A stretch of 64,000 nucleotides of DNA from Niabella drilacis (lineage in GTDB: Bacteria > Bacteroidota > Bacteroidia > Chitinophagales > Chitinophagaceae): contig NZ_FMZO01000004.1 of NCBI RefSeq assembly GCF_900101395.1, forward strand, positions 301,009 to 365,008, written 5' to 3'. The notes beneath the pieces are model-generated. The model searched no databases, was not told where the DNA came from, and saw only the letters and a list, made by a program, of their open reading frames with translations. Shown here piece after piece: positions 26,386 to 34,664 of this stretch; within the stretch, counting starts at the first letter, position 1; each line of letters starts with the position of its first letter. The position numbers and the translations under genes were made by a program.

Positions 26386-26415
26386 AGAGGTTGCTGGGAC
26401 AGGCAACCTCTTTTT
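26386..26415. terminator. Bidirectional terminator between the WXXGXW lipoprotein and the S8 peptidase genes
   Basis: A 9-bp stem AGAGGTTGC / GCAACCTCT (26386-26394 with 26403-26411) is flanked by T-runs on both strands (TTTTT on plus, TTTTGT on minus). It lies 24 nt behind the minus-strand peptidase stop. Confidence 0.8.
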
Positions 26416-26434
26416 ATGAGCAGTAATACGGTTT

Positions 26435-27796
26435 TTAAAATTTGCTGATATCCAGTCTTCCGCCTGTAACACATTTTCCTGTAAGCGAAGGAGTAGGTAT
26501 AGCCGCGGAGAGGATCGCATTTTTGATCTCTTTCATGCCCGCACCGGGATGTGTGGAGGCATACAGTGCAGCAGCGCCTGCCACATGTGGTGCTGCCATG
26601 GAGGTGCCACTCATTCCTGCATAGGCATTATTCAGGTAGGTAGATGTAATGGATTCACCGGGAGCGGCAATATCAACTGATCTGGTACCGTAATTGGAAA
26701 AATAGGAAAGGCCGCCGGCCTGGTTGATGGATGCAACAGAAATTATGTTATCTCCTTTATAATTGGCGGGGTATACGGCAACTTTGTCGTTATTGCTGGA
26801 GCTGTTGCCCGCAGCAGCAATGATCAGGATCCCGGCCTTGCCCGCTCTTTTGATCGCAGCTTCCAGGTTTTTGGAACTGCCGCTGCCTTCCCAGGAGCAG
26901 CAAAGGGCCACGATATTCAGCTTTTGTTTAATTTTCAGGGCCACCATATAATCAATAGCCTGTACCGCAGCAAAAGAGTTGCCGATACGGCCGTCCATAA
27001 ATTTTGCCCCCAGCAGTTTTACATTCCATACCACTCCGGCCACGCCAATGCCATTGCCCCCCTCGGCCCCGATGATCCCGGCTACGTGCGTACCATGATA
27101 ATCGGTGCCATTGTAGAGCACCGCATCATTGCTATAAAAATTCCAGCCGTACACATCGTCGATATAGCCGTTCTTATCATCATCAACGCCATTTCCGGGA
27201 ATTTCGCCCGGGTTAACCCCTGCATTGTGCGCCAGGTCCTCATGCTGGTACATATACCCCTGGTCAACAACGCCAACGTACACGTTGGAAGCTCCTGTTT
27301 TATGATTGGTCCAGGCAGTGCTGGCCTGACATCCGTATCCGCCGGCCTGCATGTTCCATTGTGCGTTGGTGAAATAGGGATCATTGGCCGCTTCTGTGGT
27401 ATGATAGATGTAATTGGGCTCAACAAAATCGATATCCGGGTCATTCTTGATATGCTCGATCGCTGAAAGAACTTCGACAGATGTTTCGATCAGGTCGATA
27501 CCCCCTTCATCCTCAAACCCGGGAATCGCGTTCGGATTGAGCTTATTTTTATACTTCCCTTTTAGTTTGGCAAGAATGTTCCCTTTTGTTTTGGCGGAAG
27601 CCCCGTTTTTGAATTTTACCAGCACCTGCCCGGGGATGTAGGCCTCATCCTGACGGGCCTGCTGCCGGGACTGTTTATTACTGGCAGCGGAAACAGAAGC
27701 GGGTACTTCTTCAGCAAGGGCACTGCGTTTTTGACAACTGTACAGGCTCAGGCCAATACATAACCCCATAGTGAATCTGAATAATTCTTTGATCAT
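26435..27796 (-). CDS. S8 subtilisin-family peptidase lipoprotein
   Basis: A 453-residue serine protease anchored by lipid: lipobox LYSC with C21. A propeptide-like region (about 50-130) includes YIPGQVLVKFKNG, as in fervidolysin-type prodomains. The catalytic triad is D178 (GVVDQG), H234 (YHGTHVAG) and S399 (GMSGTSMAAPHVAG), with oxyanion N331 in AAGNSS. The protein ends shortly after the catalytic domain, with no secretion-sorting tail. It probably acts in the periplasm or on the cell surface as a general protease. Confidence 0.93.
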   Translation of the reverse strand: MIKELFRFTMGLCIGLSLYSCQKRSALAEEVPASVSAASNKQSRQQARQDEAYIPGQVLVKFKNGASAKTKGNILAKLKGKYKNKLNPNAIPGFEDEGGIDLIETSVEVLSAIEHIKNDPDIDFVEPNYIYHTTEAANDPYFTNAQWNMQAGGYGCQASTAWTNHKTGASNVYVGVVDQGYMYQHEDLAHNAGVNPGEIPGNGVDDDKNGYIDDVYGWNFYSNDAVLYNGTDYHGTHVAGIIGAEGGNGIGVAGVVWNVKLLGAKFMDGRIGNSFAAVQAIDYMVALKIKQKLNIVALCCSWEGSGSSKNLEAAIKRAGKAGILIIAAAGNSSSNNDKVAVYPANYKGDNIISVASINQAGGLSYFSNYGTRSVDIAAPGESITSTYLNNAYAGMSGTSMAAPHVAGAAALYASTHPGAGMKEIKNAILSAAIPTPSLTGKCVTGGRLDISKF

Positions 27797-28132
27797 CGTG
27801 GTTTAGAGTTTAAGTATGTTTATTAAAGGGCCGGAACATGGGCTAATGTTCCCGGATCAGTGCGAAAGTATTAACAAAATATGATATCTGAACAGCTGCC
27901 GTCCTTTGGTGCTATATTTATTTTTTGTAATGGGTATTCCCCGTGGACGGGGAATACAGGCAAAGCTGAGTTGACTGTTTTTTTGATGTAAAGAGGTCCT
28001 TATTTTTACATATCTTTATAGGGCATAATAAAAGTGGCCGGTTTAGCGCAGCCGTATCGGCTGGTTGAAAATAGCTGTTGTACCGGTACCGCTGTTGGCA
28101 AACATTTTGCGCATTTTTTTAAAAAAAAGTAT
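27797..28132. other. Divergent intergenic region with a hairpin
   Basis: This is the upstream region of both the S8 peptidase (minus) and the DUF2911 gene (plus). A 10-bp stem GTATTCCCCG/CGGGGAATAC with a TGGA loop lies at 27934-27957, without a T-run, so it may be an operator or repeat. No small gene is supported; the frame upstream of the DUF2911 start is not coding-like. Confidence 0.4.
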
Positions 28133-28648
28133 ATGAAAAAATTATTATTTCTTTTGGCAGGTGTCTGCTTTGTAATAGGTGTATCTGCTCAAAACGGCGA
28201 AAAGAAAAAGCCGGCAAGTCCTCCTGCTTCTGTATCAAAAACGGTAAAGTCGGGTGTAACCATCTCGGTAAACTACAGTCAGCCTTCGGTAAAAGGGCGT
28301 ACTATAGGTAAAGATGTAGAGCCCAAAGATGGCACTGTTTGGCGTGCCGGAGCCAATAAAACCACCCTTTTTGAGATCAGTAAAGATGTAACGGTGGATG
28401 GCAAGCCGCTTGCTGCAGGGAAATATGGTTTGCACGTGCTGACCAACAACGGGAGCTGGACATTTATTTTCAGCAAAAAATGGGACCAGTGGGGTACCGA
28501 GTATAACGAAGCGGATGATGCGCTGCGGGTAACGGTAAAGAGCAAAAAGCCCGCAAAATTTGCAGAGGCATTAACGTATACGATCAATGATAACGGCCGC
28601 GTTGCACTTTTGTGGGGCGATCATGAGGCGGGCTTTACAGTAAAATAG
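28133..28648 (+). CDS. Secreted DUF2911 protein
   Basis: A 171-residue exported protein. The start at 28133 is preferred over an upstream in-frame ATG at 28034 because it gives a standard signal peptide (MKKLLFLLAGVCFVIGVSAQ). The mature domain has the DUF2911 hallmarks: VSVNYSQPSVKGR-like, WRAGANKTT, LAAGKYGLHV and a W-rich FSKKWDQWGTEY. The biochemical function of DUF2911 is unknown. A hairpin terminator (28670-28702) separates it from the pigment-type cluster. Confidence 0.85.
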   Translation: MKKLLFLLAGVCFVIGVSAQNGEKKKPASPPASVSKTVKSGVTISVNYSQPSVKGRTIGKDVEPKDGTVWRAGANKTTLFEISKDVTVDGKPLAAGKYGLHVLTNNGSWTFIFSKKWDQWGTEYNEADDALRVTVKSKKPAKFAEALTYTINDNGRVALLWGDHEAGFTVK

Positions 28649-28669
28649 TTTAAGGAAACATAAGGTATC

Positions 28670-28702
28670 AACAGGCCAGCCCTTGCGGGTGTGGCCTGTT
28701 TT
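28670..28702 (+). terminator. Terminator between the DUF2911 gene and the ketosynthase cluster
   Basis: Outer stem AACAGGCCA/TGGCCTGTT (28670-28678 with 28692-28700) with an inner CCC/GGG helix and a TTTT tract at its 3' side. It lies about 22 nt after the DUF2911 stop. Confidence 0.7.
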
Positions 28703-28730
28703 AGTGACAAATATGAACTGGTTTTCCCGT

Positions 28731-28738
28731 TAAATTTG
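28731..28738 (+). promoter_or_regulatory. TAnnTTTG promoter element of the biosynthetic cluster
   Basis: TAAATTTG is a full match to TAnnTTTG and ends 5 nt before the ketosynthase ATG at 28744. A nearly leaderless message is predicted. Confidence 0.6.
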
Positions 28739-28743
28739 CACCA

Positions 28744-29961
28744 ATGAACAGAGTAGTGATTACAGGCCGTGGAATTTATTCCTGTATCGGCAAAAATCTT
28801 CCGGAAGTAAAAGAGTCGTTGTACCAGGGAAGATCGGGGATCATATTTGATCCGGTCCGCAAGGAATTTGGCTACCGGTCGGCCCTGACGGGTTTTGTAG
28901 AACGGCCCTCTTTAAAAGGATTGCTGGACCGGCGCTCCCGGATCATGCTCCCCGAAGAGGGAGAGTATGCATATATGGCTACAATTGAGGCGTTCAAAGA
29001 GGCCGGCCTGTCGGAAGATGACCTGGCGCGGCTGGAACCCGGTATCCTTTACGGAAATGACAGTTCAGCAAAGGCGGTGGTCGAATCCACGGACCTGATC
29101 CGCGAAAAAAAAGACACGATGCTGGTGGGGTCGGCCGCAGTATTTCAAACGCTGAACTCTACGGTTACCATGAACCTGGCCACGATCTTTAAGTTAAAGG
29201 GGATCAATTTAACCGTAAGTGCAGCCTGCGCCAGTGGGTCACACGCTATAGGGTTGGCTTATATCCTCATAAAAATGGGGTTGCAGGATTGCATTGTAGC
29301 CGGTGGCGCCCAGGAGATCAACCATTTATCTATGGGCACCTTCGATGCATTGGGAGCTTTTTCCATCAGGGAAGAAGTGCCTGAAAAAGCCTCGCGGCCC
29401 TTTGATAAGGATCGCGACGGCCTGATCCCGAGTGGTGGTGCCGCCACAGTGATCCTGGAGAGCCTGGAGTCCGCCGAAAAAAGAGGTGCAAAGATCCTGG
29501 CCGAAGTGATCGGTTATGGCTTTTCTTCAAATGGGGAACATATCTCCAACCCCACCATCGCAGGTCCGGCCAAATCCCTGCGAATGGCATTGAATGATGC
29601 CGGTTTGGAACCGGGCGTGATCGATTATATTAATGCACACGCCACCAGTACGCCGGCAGGAGATGCCAGCGAGGCAAGAGCCATTGCGGAAGTATTTAAA
29701 GGCTGTAATACACCGGTAAGCTCCACAAAATCAATGACGGGCCATGAATGCTGGATGGCCGGGGCCAGTGAGATCGTATACTCCAGTATTATGATGGAAC
29801 ATGGATTTATGGCCCCTAATATTAATTTTGAGCACCCGGATGACGATACAGCCGCCTTAAATATTGTAAAAAATACAACGAATAAAAATATAGATGTATT
29901 TTTGTCCAATTCATTTGGATTTGGGGGAACCAACTCCACCCTCATTGTAAAAAAGTGGTAA
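28744..29961 (+). CDS. Beta-ketoacyl-ACP synthase (FabB/FabF type), cluster KS 1
   Basis: A 405-residue condensing enzyme that extends an ACP-bound acyl or polyene chain with malonyl-ACP. The catalytic set is intact: C162 (SAACASGSH), H299 (INAHATSTPAGD), K329 and H334 (STKSMTGHE). The FGFGGTN glycine motif is near the C-terminus. It is the first gene of the cluster, right behind a TAnnTTTG element, with an ACP gene 10 nt downstream. Relatives in aryl polyene and flexirubin loci fill the same role. I infer this rather than a housekeeping fatty-acid role because of the neighbours. Confidence 0.9.
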   Translation: MNRVVITGRGIYSCIGKNLPEVKESLYQGRSGIIFDPVRKEFGYRSALTGFVERPSLKGLLDRRSRIMLPEEGEYAYMATIEAFKEAGLSEDDLARLEPGILYGNDSSAKAVVESTDLIREKKDTMLVGSAAVFQTLNSTVTMNLATIFKLKGINLTVSAACASGSHAIGLAYILIKMGLQDCIVAGGAQEINHLSMGTFDALGAFSIREEVPEKASRPFDKDRDGLIPSGGAATVILESLESAEKRGAKILAEVIGYGFSSNGEHISNPTIAGPAKSLRMALNDAGLEPGVIDYINAHATSTPAGDASEARAIAEVFKGCNTPVSSTKSMTGHECWMAGASEIVYSSIMMEHGFMAPNINFEHPDDDTAALNIVKNTTNKNIDVFLSNSFGFGGTNSTLIVKKW

Positions 29962-29970
29962 TTTGAGCTG

Positions 29971-30231
29971 ATGCTAAGCATGGATAAAATAATAAGCACA
30001 ACCAACGCGTTTCTGGTAGATGAATTTGAGGCTGATGCTGACCTGATAAAGCCGGAAGCCAACCTGAAAGAGGTATTGGATCTGGATAGCCTGGACTATA
30101 TCGACCTGGTGGTAGCCCTGGAAAGTAACTTCCATTTTAAGGTGCAGCCCGGCGATTTTCTGCCGCTGGTTACCTTCAGTGATTTCTATAATTATATACA
30201 CGCACAGATCCGGAAAAAAGAGACAGCTTAA
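29971..30231 (+). CDS. Acyl carrier protein 1
   Basis: An 86-residue carrier protein. The phosphopantetheine attachment serine lies in LDLDSLDYIDL (DSL motif). The helical-bundle pattern continues with an acidic helix II and a C-terminal YIHAQIRKK. It is separated from KS 1 by 9 nt and presumably carries the growing chain. A start at the second Met (29980) is equally possible. It is distinct from the ACP at 37824, so the locus has two carriers, as aryl polyene clusters usually do. Confidence 0.88.
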   Translation: MLSMDKIISTTNAFLVDEFEADADLIKPEANLKEVLDLDSLDYIDLVVALESNFHFKVQPGDFLPLVTFSDFYNYIHAQIRKKETA

Positions 30232-30493
30232 CTCCTGATTTTTTATTTTATTGTGCCGGCTGCAGTACAAAGGGCAGCTTTGTTGCCACGCTCGCTTGTA
30301 CACCGGTGCAGGAGGGGGCAGTCTTTTCGAGCATTGTATAAGGGGCAATGGAGCTGGTACATACTGCTGTGCCGCACCATCAGCCCCGGGGTTGATATTG
30401 GCGTACCGCTATATCCGCCAGGTCCTCCCCCTTCCACAGGAATTGGTAAAGGCCCGGCAAATAAAAAGCCCCTGCGCATTCTGGCAGGCTTCC
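30232..30493. other. Spacer inside the biosynthetic cluster
   Basis: About 260 nt with no supportable gene. Overlapping short open frames here encode Pro/Arg-rich sequences with no recognisable features. A promoter element for the next gene lies at its end (30494-30501). Confidence 0.4.
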
Positions 30494-30501
30494 TATATTT
30501 G
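30494..30501 (+). promoter_or_regulatory. TAnnTTTG promoter element of the acyltransferase gene
   Basis: TATATTTG fits the Bacteroidota -7 consensus, 20 nt before the ATG at 30521. It suggests a second promoter within the cluster after the long spacer. Confidence 0.5.
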
Positions 30502-30520
30502 GATCTTTTAATGTAATTAA

Positions 30521-31411
30521 ATGGCAAACTGGGACGGAAGCTCCAAGGGGAACAAACTGGGCTACAGCATTTTTATAGGCCTTCTTAAAGCCGGGGGCGC
30601 CACACCGGCTTACTTCCTGCTGCGGTTTGTTGCCGCGTACTATTTTTTATTCAGCGCCGGGGCCAACCGGGCTATAAAATATTACCTGAACGAACGGCTG
30701 AAATTTTCAGGATGGAAAGCTGCCCGATTGCGGTATCAGAATTATTATTGGTTTGGGCAGGCGCTCATTGACCGCATTGTAATGATGAGTGGCATCCGGA
30801 ACCGGTTCACTTTTGATTTTGACGGGGAGGAGCACCTCCGGGAAATGGTGGCCGCCGGAAAGGGGGGGCTCCTGCTGAGCGCCCATATCGGTAACTGGGA
30901 GATAGCGGGCCATTTGTTAAAACGGCTGCAGACAAAGATCAATATTGTAATGTATGACGGCGAACATCAACAAATAAAAGAATATCTTGATGGCGTAACA
31001 GGCGAACGGAATGCGCGCATTATTATTATAAGGGATAATATAACACATATCTATGAAATAATGGAGGCATTAAACAACAATGAGCTGGTTTGTATGCACT
31101 CCGACCGGTTTTTGGAGGGCAATAAAACATTAACCGCTTCTTTTCTCGGTGCTCCGGCCCGGTTTCCGGCAGGCCCCTTCACCATCGCATCAAAACTGCC
31201 GGTGCCCGTTTCCTTTGTGTTTGCACTAAAGGAATCGAACAAACATTATCATTTTTTTGCAACTCCGGCCACCACGTACCGCCATCATCCTGAAAAAGCC
31301 GGCCCGGAAGCGATCCTGGCCGATTTTGTAGCGCAAATGACCGGGAAAGTAAAGCGTTACCCTGATCAATGGTATAACTATTACCCGTTTTGGGATGAAA
31401 CCCCGTCATAA
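30521..31411 (+). CDS. LpxL/HtrB-type lysophospholipid acyltransferase
   Basis: A 296-residue inner-membrane acyltransferase. The HxxxxE catalytic motif is HIGNWE (H122, E127). An N-terminal hydrophobic segment (about 25-48) anchors it. Members transfer an acyl chain from ACP to a lipid hydroxyl. In aryl polyene and flexirubin loci such enzymes are thought to attach the polyene to a lipid acceptor; that role here is inferred from context. Housekeeping lipid A acylation cannot be excluded. Confidence 0.85.
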   Translation: MANWDGSSKGNKLGYSIFIGLLKAGGATPAYFLLRFVAAYYFLFSAGANRAIKYYLNERLKFSGWKAARLRYQNYYWFGQALIDRIVMMSGIRNRFTFDFDGEEHLREMVAAGKGGLLLSAHIGNWEIAGHLLKRLQTKINIVMYDGEHQQIKEYLDGVTGERNARIIIIRDNITHIYEIMEALNNNELVCMHSDRFLEGNKTLTASFLGAPARFPAGPFTIASKLPVPVSFVFALKESNKHYHFFATPATTYRHHPEKAGPEAILADFVAQMTGKVKRYPDQWYNYYPFWDETPS

Positions 31412-31575
31412 ACGGCCGGTATTTTCGCTGCCATGGCTGTATTTCCCCTTTCATGAACCCGGAATGACGATTGATCCCATACAAATAACAACCGGGAGAA
31501 AAACTCCCGCTGCAAACCAAAGTTTCTGTAATTTTAGCGCGTTGGCCCTGTGAAATGCCAACTGTTTATTAGAGT

Positions 31576-31992
31576 ATGAGCATAGCCAAGGATATTTTAC
31601 CATATATTCCGCAACGTCCGCCCTTTGTAATGGTGCAAACGCTGGAGCGTTCGGATGACAGCGGGGCTGCAACACAGTTTACCGTAATGGAAGATAATAT
31701 CCTGGTGGCGGACGGGTATTTAAAAGAGCCCGGACTGGTGGAAAATATTGCTCAAACGGCGGCAGCCCGCATCGGCTATATCTGTAAACAGGAAAACAAA
31801 CCCGTTCCCGTTGGCTTTATTGGGGCGGTACAGCAGTTAAAGATAAACCGCCTGCCTGCCGTCGGGGAAATGCTGGAAACGTCTATTCATATTAAGAACC
31901 AGGTATTCAATGCCACCATCGTTGATGGGGCCATCACTATAAATGGCGATGTTATTGCATCCTGTGAAATGCGCATATTTGTTGCCGGGTAA
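31576..31992 (+). CDS. Hot-dog 3-hydroxyacyl-ACP dehydratase-like protein (ApeP-like)
   Basis: A 138-residue single hot-dog domain. The N-terminal motif reads YIPQRPPFVMVQ, the place where FabZ-type enzymes have LPHRxPFLLVD, so Q13 stands at the usual histidine position. The helix carries LVENIAQTAAARIGY, as in aryl polyene dehydratases of the ApeP/ApeI kind. The canonical GHFP motif is absent. It may dehydrate the 3-hydroxyacyl intermediate together with the FabZ-like protein at 44034, or act as a partner subunit. Confidence 0.75.
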   Translation: MSIAKDILPYIPQRPPFVMVQTLERSDDSGAATQFTVMEDNILVADGYLKEPGLVENIAQTAAARIGYICKQENKPVPVGFIGAVQQLKINRLPAVGEMLETSIHIKNQVFNATIVDGAITINGDVIASCEMRIFVAG

Positions 31993-32022
31993 AAATTTTC
32001 AACAACTTAAAACAACACAATC

Positions 32023-32667
32023 ATGAAAAAGATCTCAGCCAAAATATTGTTATTGCTTTTTGCGTGTACCGCAATGGCCGGTTTGAACAGCCAGGCGCAA
32101 ACGCTGAATGAGGTGTTAACCAATAAGGAAACACCGATCTATTATTTTGGTATTGATTTTACAAAAGCAAAACTGATCGGAGATGCCGCTGCAAAGGCCG
32201 ATGATATTGTGGCCCGCCAGTTTGATGGTATTAACGACCTGATGGTGAATGAGGCTAAAAAGTACGACATCGCCGGTGCCTTCCGCAAAGATGAAATGAA
32301 CAGCGACCTGGGCTTTGTTTCCAAACGCAATCAGAAGCGGGACCCGGAAACCCTGCTTTCCTCCAGCTCTGAAGATTATAACCTGTTGAAGGAAAGCGAT
32401 ATAACCTCCCTGGTAAAAGGATTTAACACCGGTGATAAAAAAGGTACGGGACTTTTATTTGTGGTAGATGGAATGAATAAACCCAAAAAGGAATTATCGG
32501 TTTGGGTAACCCTTTTCGATATCGGTTCCAAAAAGATATTGCTCACAGAACGCGTAGAAGGTTCGGTGGGTATGGGTTTTAGCTTCCGGAATTATTGGGC
32601 TACCGGGTTCAAAAAAGTCATCGACAACATCAAAAACAGTAAATACGCTGCGTGGAAATCGAAATAA
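32023..32667 (+). CDS. Conserved exported protein of unknown function in the cluster
   Basis: A 214-residue protein with a signal peptide (1-26, ending SQAQ). I do not recognise a domain. The mature part has an alpha/beta look, with a repeated YFGIDFTKAKLIGDA start and a C-terminal FSFRNYWATGFKKVIDNIKN. Its stop codon overlaps the ATG of the thioesterase gene (TAATG), which indicates translational coupling and a place in the same pathway, perhaps in periplasmic handling of the product. Confidence 0.7.
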   Translation: MKKISAKILLLLFACTAMAGLNSQAQTLNEVLTNKETPIYYFGIDFTKAKLIGDAAAKADDIVARQFDGINDLMVNEAKKYDIAGAFRKDEMNSDLGFVSKRNQKRDPETLLSSSSEDYNLLKESDITSLVKGFNTGDKKGTGLLFVVDGMNKPKKELSVWVTLFDIGSKKILLTERVEGSVGMGFSFRNYWATGFKKVIDNIKNSKYAAWKSK

Positions 32668-33086
32668 TGAAGGAACTTAAAGATACAACCGAAGTCCTCA
32701 TCCGTTTTAATGAGGCCGATCCGCTGGGTATTGTCTGGCACGGTCATTACATCCGCTATTTTGAAGATGGCAGGGAGGCCTTCGGGAAAAAATATGGTAT
32801 CGGGTATCTCGATTTTTTTAAGGAAAATGTGGTGGTGCCGATCGTTCACGCAGAATGCAATTATAAAAAATCATTGAAGTTCGGTGACTCCGTAGTGGTA
32901 GAAACCATTTACGAGCCCTGCGAAGCGGCCAAGATCAATTTCCGGTTCAATCTTTACAAAGCATCAGACAGGACCCTGGTGGCCACCGGGAGAACGACAC
33001 AGGTTTTTCTGGACAAGGATACCCAAACCCTTTTGTTGAACAATCCGGCTTTTTTTGAAGAGTGGAAGCAAAAATTTGTGAAATAA
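32667..33086 (+). CDS. 4HBT-type acyl-ACP/CoA thioesterase
   Basis: A 139-residue hot-dog thioesterase. The motif ADPLGIVWHGHYIRYFEDGREAF near residues 17-39 contains the catalytic Asp (D19) of the YbgC/FadM-like family. An in-frame GTG at 32652 exists, but the ATG at 32667 overlaps the preceding stop as TAATG and fits the family start. In this cluster it may release the chain from ACP or edit wrong intermediates. It ends 6 nt before the next ketosynthase gene. Confidence 0.85.
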   Translation: MKELKDTTEVLIRFNEADPLGIVWHGHYIRYFEDGREAFGKKYGIGYLDFFKENVVVPIVHAECNYKKSLKFGDSVVVETIYEPCEAAKINFRFNLYKASDRTLVATGRTTQVFLDKDTQTLLLNNPAFFEEWKQKFVK

Positions 33087-33092
33087 AAGGGA

Positions 33093-34220
33093 ATGAAGAA
33101 GGTGTTCGTTTTATCCCGGAATATTGTATCTCCATTGGGAAATACAGCAAAAGCGAACTTTGAAGCGCTGTGTGCCGGACAAACTTCGGTAAAAATACAC
33201 CACGATGCTTCAAGAAGTGAAGTGCCTTTTTGCGCATCCCTGATGGACCCTGCCTTTTTTGAAGGCACTCCTTCATTTACCCCTTTTGAATCGGTACTGA
33301 AAGCTTCTGTTGCAGATGCAGTAACGCAGGCAGGCATTGATCCGTCAGACCCCGGTACGGCGCTGATCCTTTCTTCCACAAAGGGGAATATTGGCCGCCT
33401 GGAGCAATACCCGGTTACGGATGAGCTGAAAAAGGAAGTGGCGCTAACGGTTTCGGCAGAGCGGCTGGCAAAGCATTTTGGGTTTGTGAACCCGCCGGTG
33501 ATCGTTTCCCATGCCTGTATTTCGGGTACCCTGGCCATTATCACTGCCAAAAGACTGATCGATGCCGGTAAGTACAAGACCATCGTAGTTGCTGGCGCCG
33601 ACCTGATCACGCGGTTCATCCTGTCAGGGTTTCAATCCTTTCATGCAGTAAGCGGTACGCTTTGCAAACCATTTGATGCCAATCGCGATGGAATCAATCT
33701 TGGAGAAGCGGCAGCAACTGTCGTTTTATCTGCAGATCCCTCTTCCGGTAATGAAAAGATCATCATAGGCGGCGGCGGCGTAAGCAACGACGCCAATCAT
33801 ATCTCCGGCCCTTCCCGTACCGGGGAGGAACTGTTTATGGCCATAGACCGGGCAATGAAGGAAGCCGGGACAGGCGCTGCGGATATTGACTTTATTTCGG
33901 CGCATGGAACGGCCACGGTCTATAACGACGATATGGAAAGCCGTGCCATCAACCTCGGGGGGGTACAGGGGGCTCCGGTAAACAGCCTGAAAGGATATTA
34001 CGGGCATACTTTAGGAGCAGCAGGATTGTTAGAGACCGTGATCAGCATTGAATCCCTCTGTAACAATAAGATCATTCCGACAAAAGGCTTTGAAACCCCC
34101 GGAACCGTAGAACCTATTTCTGTGTGCAGCACATTGATTGAAAAACCGGTTCAGGCTTTTTTAAAGACCGCATCGGGATTTGGTGGGTGCAATGCGGCTA
34201 TTGTAGTTGTCAAAGTTTAA
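33093..34220 (+). CDS. Beta-ketoacyl-ACP synthase-like condensing enzyme, cluster KS 2
   Basis: A 375-residue ketosynthase, shorter than FabF. Catalytic residues are present: C142 (SHACISG), H271 (SAHGTATVYND), K300 and H305 (LKGYYGHTLGAAG). The FGGCNAA glycine motif is near the end. Its N-terminal half is diverged and lacks part of the usual cap. It is coupled to the thioesterase gene (6-nt gap). I read it as an active condensing enzyme of the polyene pathway, possibly for a specific elongation round. Confidence 0.85.
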   Translation: MKKVFVLSRNIVSPLGNTAKANFEALCAGQTSVKIHHDASRSEVPFCASLMDPAFFEGTPSFTPFESVLKASVADAVTQAGIDPSDPGTALILSSTKGNIGRLEQYPVTDELKKEVALTVSAERLAKHFGFVNPPVIVSHACISGTLAIITAKRLIDAGKYKTIVVAGADLITRFILSGFQSFHAVSGTLCKPFDANRDGINLGEAAATVVLSADPSSGNEKIIIGGGGVSNDANHISGPSRTGEELFMAIDRAMKEAGTGAADIDFISAHGTATVYNDDMESRAINLGGVQGAPVNSLKGYYGHTLGAAGLLETVISIESLCNNKIIPTKGFETPGTVEPISVCSTLIEKPVQAFLKTASGFGGCNAAIVVVKV

Positions 34221-34232
34221 AAGTTTAGGGGT

Positions 34233-34638
34233 ATGGGCACTGTCAGCAGGTTTGAAGATCTTGAAATAGGGAAACTCGCACGAGAACTGTCAAAACGCAT
34301 CTGTAGTTTTACTTTGAAGGAGCTTTTTTCAAAGGATCAAATAAGAGGCTCTTCCGGCTCTGCGATGGATAATATCGCAGAAGGCTTTAAGAGAAGCTTG
34401 CGGTTGACGGGTATAAATTTTCCGGGTTTTGTGAAAGGGACTTGTGGCGAAGTAAAATTCCAGTTATACAGGGCATTGGATCTGCAATGTATAACGGGAG
34501 AGGAGCGGGTCGGATCCTGTAATCAATTATCTACCGGTACATCGCTACCGGCACTGTACCTCAATGATGGTTGCTAAACTTAAAGGCAGAACAGCGGGAT
34601 GAAGATGAGTGGAATCAATACGAAGAATCGGAACATTA
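34233..34638 (+). pseudogene. Decayed four-helix-bundle (S23/avd-like) protein gene
   Basis: The N-terminal part encodes VSRFEDLEIGKLARELSKRI and SSGSAMDNIAEGF, the hallmarks of the four-helix-bundle family found as 23S rRNA intervening-sequence proteins and relatives of diversity-generating-retroelement avd. A short stretch around the FSKD-DQIR junction is missing. The frame stops at 34577 after YLNDGC, but the expected charged tail (EQRDEDEWNQYEESEH) continues in another frame to a stop at 34636-34638. A single indel near 34570 therefore explains the truncation. AT-rich AAAGTTTAAAAGTT-like sequence flanks it on both sides, suggesting insertion as a unit. Confidence 0.65.
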
Positions 34639-34664
34639 AACCTTTTAACTTTTAAATATTAATA

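Noticed and set aside
27934-27957. Hairpin upstream of the DUF2911 gene as a terminator
   Set aside because: There is no T-run on either strand, and it lies between divergent genes, so termination is not expected there.
30253-30516. Open frame of 87 codons between ACP 1 and the acyltransferase gene
   Set aside because: Its sequence is Pro/Arg-rich without any domain or signal, overlaps other equally long frames, and includes the promoter element of the next gene.
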